Shown here: positions 8,251 through 11,745 of the stretch, in pieces | How positions within the stretch are numbered: the first letter of the stretch is position 1 | Layout: every line of letters starts with the position of its first letter | Assembly (NCBI GenBank): GCA_014584635.1 | Contig: JACTML010000138.1 | Coordinates: forward strand, 1 to 11,745 | Reading direction: 5' to 3' | From: Nitrosomonas eutropha | GTDB taxonomy: Bacteria; Pseudomonadota; Gammaproteobacteria; Burkholderiales; Nitrosomonadaceae | Length of the DNA: 11,745 nucleotides | Program-made: the position numbers and the translations under genes | The notes under the pieces: generated by a model | Told to the model about the DNA's origin: nothing | Seen by the model: the letters and a program-made list of their open reading frames with translations, nothing else | Databases searched by the model: none

Positions 8251-8286
8251 GCTTGACAAACATATCAGCGTATTTGTTTGTCAAGC
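8251..8286. repeat. Perfect 12-bp inverted repeat downstream of the fructosamine kinase gene
   Basis: GCTTGACAAACA (8251-8262) is repeated in exact inverted form as TGTTTGTCAAGC (8275-8286), with a 12-base spacer. It begins 8 bp after the kinase stop. No run of T follows, so it is a poor intrinsic terminator. Each arm contains TTGACA, so a consensus -35 hexamer is present on both strands, but no good -10 lies at the right distance on either. It may be an operator for the GTPase gene 117 bp downstream, or a 3' mRNA-stabilising hairpin. Confidence 0.75.
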
Positions 8287-8402
8287 AACCCTCTGTCGCA
8301 ATAAAATTAACCTGATCGGCAAAATAACAAACGCATAAAACTCCGTCACGGCGAACTTATTTTCAATACTGATATTCACCAATCAAACAAGGATCTTCAA
8401 AT

Positions 8403-9962
8403 ATGAGTACGACTAATATCCTTAAGCATCTGGCCAATCTGGAAAAACATCTCGCAGAAGAACATCCGGATAATCCGGTTCTGACCAAAGCCGTGCACAG
8501 TTTCAGAAAACTGGATAGTGTCGCCCAGGCACTCGGGTTACTGGAACTGAATGAGTCATACGCCACTTATGTTACCTGGTGGCCGATGATTGCAGTGCTG
8601 GGCACTTTTTCATCCGGGAAATCCACCTTTATCAACTCTTATCTGAATCTGCCTTTGCAGCGCACGGGGAACCAGGCGGTTGACGATAAATTTACGGTTA
8701 TCTGCTACAGCCGACACGATGAAATTAAGACATTACCGGGAGTGGCGCTGGATGCTGATCCGCGTTTTCCGTTTTATCAGATCAGCCATAACATCGAAGA
8801 AATCGCAGAAACCGGGCCGCAGCGTATTGATGCCTATGTTCAGCTTAAAACCTGTCCATCAGAAAAAATTCGCGGCAAAATCCTGATTGATTCCCCCGGA
8901 TTTGATGCGGACAGCCAGCGTACATCTACTTTGCGCCTTACGCAACACATCATTGATCTGTCCGATCTGGTGCTGGTCTTTTTTGATGCGCGCCATCCGG
9001 AGCCTGGCGCCATGAAAGATACGCTTGAATATCTGGTTGCCGCGACGATTAACCGCCCGGATGCCAACAAGTTTCTTTACATCCTCAATCAGATTGATGT
9101 GACAGCCAAAGAAGATAATCCGGAGGAAGTTATTTCTGCCTGGCAGCGTTCACTGGCGCAAGCAGGCTTGCTGGCCGGGCGTTTTTACCGGATTTATGAC
9201 AAAGACGCAGCCGTGCCCATTGACGACCCGCAAATCCGGGAACGTTTTGAACAGAAACGGGAAGAAGATCTGGCAGATATCAGCGCGCGCATGCAGCAGA
9301 TTGAAATTGAACGTTCCTACCGGATTGCCGCTATGCTTGAGCAGACTGCCAATACGATTGAAACCCAGGTTGTCAGCAAACTTGAAGCTGCGCTCGACCA
9401 GTGGAGAAGTCAGGTGTTCACGCTTGACGGTATCTTGCTTGGTTTGCTGGTGGTATTAACGGGGGTGGCGTTGACGGTTACTGAAAGCTGGCATCTGGTT
9501 GAGAGTTGCATTACTGGTATTTCTGCTGGAGGAATATTGCCGATTCTTTCTGGCGCTTTGCTGGTGGGCGCGCTTGGTTATGTTCACCTTGCTGTCCGCA
9601 AAAGTGTCGCGCGCAGTATTCTGAAACAGCTTGTGACTGAATACAGCAATGATCATACTGCTTCCAAGCAAATTATTCGCGCTTTCAGTAAAAGTACGGC
9701 TGGCTACCGTCCGATGTTTCTGAAGAGTCCCGCCGGCTGGAATACAACCAATCGGCGCATTTTGGCTGAAGTCAAGGAAGATGCCAATGATTACATCCAG
9801 ATGCTAAATGATCAGTTTACCGATCCATCCGGCCATCAGGATTCTGAACAGCAACATCAGCCAGAACAACAGGAACAATCAGGGCAAGAGGTTCAACAGG
9901 GACAGCAGCAGGATGCCGAATCTCAGGATAATCCGTTGATAAGCAGATTGATGGAGAAATAA
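8403..9962 (+). CDS. Membrane-anchored dynamin-like GTPase
   Basis: This 519-residue protein has a dynamin-superfamily GTPase domain and two hydrophobic segments, a plan shared with mitofusin-like bacterial dynamins, which remodel or tether membranes. GTPase motifs: G1 GTFSSGKST (67-75), a G2 threonine probably Thr98 (DKFTV), G3 DSPG (163-166), and G4 NQID (229-232), where the usual lysine is glutamine. A helical, charged region (about 255-335) follows, then paired hydrophobic segments at about 343-360 and 374-398 separated by a short loop, suggesting a membrane hairpin. A helical stretch comes next, and the tail (about 475-509) is rich in Gln and Glu with low complexity. AAGGAT lies about nine bases before the ATG. 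Many bacterial dynamins occur as adjacent pairs; no second GTPase is visible here. The superfamily is clear, the cellular role is not; a septum-class or other P-loop GTPase is less likely. Confidence 0.87.
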   Translation: MSTTNILKHLANLEKHLAEEHPDNPVLTKAVHSFRKLDSVAQALGLLELNESYATYVTWWPMIAVLGTFSSGKSTFINSYLNLPLQRTGNQAVDDKFTVICYSRHDEIKTLPGVALDADPRFPFYQISHNIEEIAETGPQRIDAYVQLKTCPSEKIRGKILIDSPGFDADSQRTSTLRLTQHIIDLSDLVLVFFDARHPEPGAMKDTLEYLVAATINRPDANKFLYILNQIDVTAKEDNPEEVISAWQRSLAQAGLLAGRFYRIYDKDAAVPIDDPQIRERFEQKREEDLADISARMQQIEIERSYRIAAMLEQTANTIETQVVSKLEAALDQWRSQVFTLDGILLGLLVVLTGVALTVTESWHLVESCITGISAGGILPILSGALLVGALGYVHLAVRKSVARSILKQLVTEYSNDHTASKQIIRAFSKSTAGYRPMFLKSPAGWNTTNRRILAEVKEDANDYIQMLNDQFTDPSGHQDSEQQHQPEQQEQSGQEVQQGQQQDAESQDNPLISRLMEK

Positions 9963-10019
9963 TCTGCAGCTGTTTATACGAATGGATAGCGGATAAGAGT
10001 ATTTTTACTGCCGCCGGTT

Positions 10020-11171
10020 ATGCTGTTTCAAGGTGAAATAACGCACCTCTCCCAGAAGGGACTGGGAGTTGTGCGTCATCCGGAAAATGAACTTTCCTAC
10101 TTTGTCGCTGGCACCTGGCCAGGTGATGTCGGTGAGTTTGAAATAACAGACCGTACGCTCAATAACAAAAAATACGCTTATGCGCGGTTAGTTCGTCTCA
10201 TCCAGCCTTCTTCCCATCGCAAAATACCTGAATGCCAGTTTTTGGGTTTTAGTGGCAGCAATTGTTCCGGTTGTCCATGGATGATTGTAGATTATGACAG
10301 TCAGCTGGAGCAGAAAAAAGCCAGCTTCCTGCATGCTATGCAGCGTATTGGTTTTGATCCCCAGGTTTTAAGTGTTGGCCCCGTTCATCCTTCTCCTGAT
10401 CTGTTCGGCTATCGCAACCGGTTTCAGGTTAAGACGGATGGCAGAAAACTGGGATTTGTCGCGGAAGGTTCACATCATATTGTGCCGATTGAAGATTGTA
10501 TTGCCTTGAATGCTATCTGCCGGCAACATCTGAAAACGTTGCGTCAGCGTTTGCCTCGTCGTGAATGGATACCTGCCCCTGGTTATGACTGGAACTTTAT
10601 TGATCTGGATGATCAGTCAGCAATTGATCCGGTGCAACTTAACCGGAAACGACCCTTCCAGCAGGGTAACAGTGCACAAAATCTATGGATGAAAACGCAG
10701 CTGAGGCAACAGCTTGGACAGCAGGGTGAATCAGAGAAAATCGTCGAGCTATTTTGCGGCTCGGGCAATTTTACAGAAATTATCGCGCAAACAGGATGTC
10801 CGCAAATTCTCGCTTATGAGTCCGATCCGGAAGCAACTGCTGCCTTGCAACAAAAAAATCTTCCCGGTGTAAAAGCAAGAACAATCGATCTTTATCATCC
10901 TTTTATCTGGAAAATTCTCAAAAATCATATAAAAGATGCGGATACGCTGGTGCTTGATCCGCCTCGTTCCGGATTAAAAACACTGCGCGGTTTCTTTGAA
11001 TATTTCCCTGCACTAAAAACGATCCATTACATCTCCTGTAACTCAGTTACCTTTGCGCGAGATGCCTGGATGTTTTGTAAAAACGGCTGGAAATTCAGCA
11101 CTATTCAACTGATAGATCAATTTCCCCATACACCGCATGTTGAAATCATGGCTGTATTTCGTAAGCGCTGA
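10020..11171 (+). CDS. RlmD/RumA-like 23S rRNA m5U methyltransferase
   Basis: This 383-residue SAM-dependent enzyme of the TrmA/RlmC/RlmD family makes 5-methyluridine in RNA. An N-terminal TRAM-like RNA-binding segment (1-65) precedes cysteines that probably hold a 4Fe-4S cluster: Cys72, Cys82, Cys85 and Cys160. The methyltransferase domain carries FQQGN, the SAM loop ELFCGSGNFT (243-252), DPPRSG (313-318), the nucleophile Cys340 in ISCNSVTFARD, and the general base Glu375 in HVEIMAVF. It is shorter than E. coli RlmD (433) and about the size of RlmC, which lacks the TRAM domain, so the target uridine (1939 or 747 in E. coli numbering) is uncertain. The cluster spacing C-x9-C-x2-C differs from the C-x5-C-x2-C of RlmD. 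It starts 57 bp after the GTPase stop with no obvious Shine-Dalgarno, so transcription may read through from that gene. Confidence 0.9.
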   Translation: MLFQGEITHLSQKGLGVVRHPENELSYFVAGTWPGDVGEFEITDRTLNNKKYAYARLVRLIQPSSHRKIPECQFLGFSGSNCSGCPWMIVDYDSQLEQKKASFLHAMQRIGFDPQVLSVGPVHPSPDLFGYRNRFQVKTDGRKLGFVAEGSHHIVPIEDCIALNAICRQHLKTLRQRLPRREWIPAPGYDWNFIDLDDQSAIDPVQLNRKRPFQQGNSAQNLWMKTQLRQQLGQQGESEKIVELFCGSGNFTEIIAQTGCPQILAYESDPEATAALQQKNLPGVKARTIDLYHPFIWKILKNHIKDADTLVLDPPRSGLKTLRGFFEYFPALKTIHYISCNSVTFARDAWMFCKNGWKFSTIQLIDQFPHTPHVEIMAVFRKR

Positions 11172-11488
11172 GCTTAAGACGGCGTGCCGACTTGTGTCAT
11201 ATTTTGTTTGAAAAATAGAAACTGGTTTGACCCAGGATGTTACGCAGCGTAGAAAACATCAATACAAAGCTCGGCAAGCCACTGCCAGCACACAGGACCT
11301 TTCCCCGGGAATAGGATATCTACAGCTGAGTACTGAAATGTTTTTAAAAAGACTATCTGTAATAATGGAGTGGTGTGTTTTGGTATGAAACTGTTTTGCA
11401 GGCTCCAGATGTGTGCGAACCCGACTATGCTAGGTACGCTGAGGAAGAGGGTAATTTTCTGATGGTGGTTGCGGGGGCTCGCTCTGAC

Positions 11489-11527
11489 CTTGCCCTTGGC
11501 AATAATATTGCCCTTAGCAAGGGCAAG
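11489..11527. repeat. Nested direct and inverted repeat cluster
   Basis: Two 13-bp direct copies, TTGCCCTTGGCAA (11490-11502) and TTGCCCTTAGCAA (11508-11520), match at 12 of 13 bases and are 18 bp apart. The first copy is itself a dyad (TTGCC-CTT-GGCAA). An outer inverted repeat, CTTGCCCTTG (11489-11498) with CAAGGGCAAG (11518-11527), encloses an inner one, GGCAAT (11498-11503) with ATTGCC (11507-11512). The arrangement looks like a two-site protein-binding region or a strong cruciform. Its function is unknown; it lies about 145 bp upstream of the mobilisation-like gene. Confidence 0.7.
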
Positions 11528-11605
11528 CTGGTTGCGGGAGTGCACAACCATCTTAACCTGCTATTTTCCGCAATCGGCCTCTCAGAACGAAATATTACCA
11601 TATAA

Positions 11606-11629
11606 CCTACAGAAAGTAGGAGGTTTTTG
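11606..11629 (+). terminator. Weak terminator-like hairpin
   Basis: CCTAC (11606-11610) and GTAGG (11616-11620) enclose AGAAA, and AGGTTTTTG follows. The stem is short and the T run (five) starts three bases after it, so this is at best a weak plus-strand intrinsic terminator. It could isolate the gene beginning at 11672 from upstream transcription. Confidence 0.35.
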
Positions 11630-11671
11630 CTTTAATTGTGTTCTGACGGCCATTTTTAGATGGTGTGTAAA

Positions 11672-11745
11672 ATGGCAAGCATTAAGGATAAATTCAATGG
11701 GAGAAAACCCCTCCCTCCGTTCTCAATTCGCCTAACCAAAGAGGA
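11672..11745 (+). CDS. Possible MobC-like plasmid mobilisation protein, 5' end only
   Basis: Only 24 codons are present before the window ends. They read MASIKDKFNGRK followed by PLPPFSIRLTKE. A basic start followed by PPFS-x-RLT-x-EE resembles, from memory, the N-terminus of MobC-type relaxosome accessory proteins, ribbon-helix-helix DNA-binding proteins that help a relaxase nick the transfer origin of mobilisable plasmids and integrated elements. The start could instead be the in-frame ATG at 11660, four codons earlier; a TAG stop at 11657-11659 closes the frame just above it. GGTG six bases before 11672 is a weak ribosome site. A relaxase (mobA) would be expected just downstream if the call is right. 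With so few residues this is a suggestion only. Confidence 0.45.
   Translation, partial: MASIKDKFNGRKPLPPFSIRLTKE

Larger units (their letters stand above)
11172..11671. other. 500-bp region without a recognisable gene; repeats and hairpins
   Basis: I find no protein I recognise in this stretch. Open frames on both strands (minus 11240-11551, plus 11375-11605 and 11469-11735) have no family motifs, overlap each other and have poor starts. It holds a bulged hairpin (11236-11260), a compact pair of direct repeats nested in an inverted repeat (11489-11527), and a small hairpin followed by T-rich sequence (11606-11629). Its texture differs from the dense coding sequence before it. It may be decayed sequence or the edge of a mobile element, with control sites for the mobilisation-like gene that follows. 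Confidence 0.6.

Noticed and set aside
8253..8280. Promoter built on the TTGACA of the inverted repeat
   Set aside because: The hexamers 16 to 18 bases downstream (TGTTTG, GTTTGT, TTTGTC) are not credible -10 elements, and the same is true on the other strand.
11240..11551. 103-residue minus-strand frame beyond the methyltransferase gene
   Set aside because: No recognised family and poor start context; it overlaps plus-strand frames of equal quality and runs through the repeat cluster. It could be a decayed gene fragment, but I cannot support a call.
11375..11605. 76-residue plus-strand frame before the mobilisation-like gene
   Set aside because: No motif, no clear Shine-Dalgarno, and it carries the nested repeats; coding status is unsupported.
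11172..11671. tRNA gene or CRISPR array at the putative element boundary
   Set aside because: No cloverleaf-compatible arms or TTC-loop sequence were found, and only two repeat copies exist, without spacers of regular length.

Overview
The window reads as ordinary chromosomal DNA of a betaproteobacterium (about 50% G+C, compact genes, short gaps) running into what may be the edge of a mobile element. A Nitrosomonas-type ammonia oxidiser is my best guess. It rests on the overall character of the proteins and gene arrangement, and no diagnostic gene such as amoA or hao is present.

Region 1 (1-3177, minus strand) is a probable four-gene operon, in transcription order: branched-chain aminotransferase ilvE, a small CHCC zinc-finger protein, an AlgC-type phosphomannomutase/phosphoglucomutase, and the start of glutamine-dependent NAD synthetase nadE, which runs off the window at base 1. 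The nadE glutaminase domain lacks the expected catalytic cysteine. A 247-bp divergent promoter region (3178-3424) separates this operon from nadB on the plus strand. Two NAD-pathway genes, nadB at the start and nadE near the end of NAD synthesis, therefore flank the ilvE operon.

Region 2 (3425-8242): nadB ends at a near-ideal bidirectional terminator shared with a convergent gene for a membrane-anchored, CACHE-like sensor protein that has no output domain. Divergent from that gene lies argH (last step of arginine synthesis), followed 7 bp later by a fructosamine-kinase-family gene, so these two are probably co-transcribed.

Region 3 (8243-11171): a spacer with a perfect 12-bp inverted repeat leads to a membrane-anchored dynamin-like GTPase, followed after 57 bp by an RlmD-like iron-sulfur RNA m5U methyltransferase.

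Region 4 (11172-11745): about 500 bp with no recognisable gene but with several dyads and direct repeats. It ends in the first 24 codons of a protein resembling the N-terminus of MobC-type plasmid mobilisation proteins. This suggests that the chromosomal backbone stops near 11171 and that an integrated mobilisable element, or its remnant, begins beyond it.

Most of the window is housekeeping. The observations most worth following are the degenerate glutaminase active site of NadE, the putative mobile-element junction with its repeats, and the solo sensor and dynamin-like membrane proteins.
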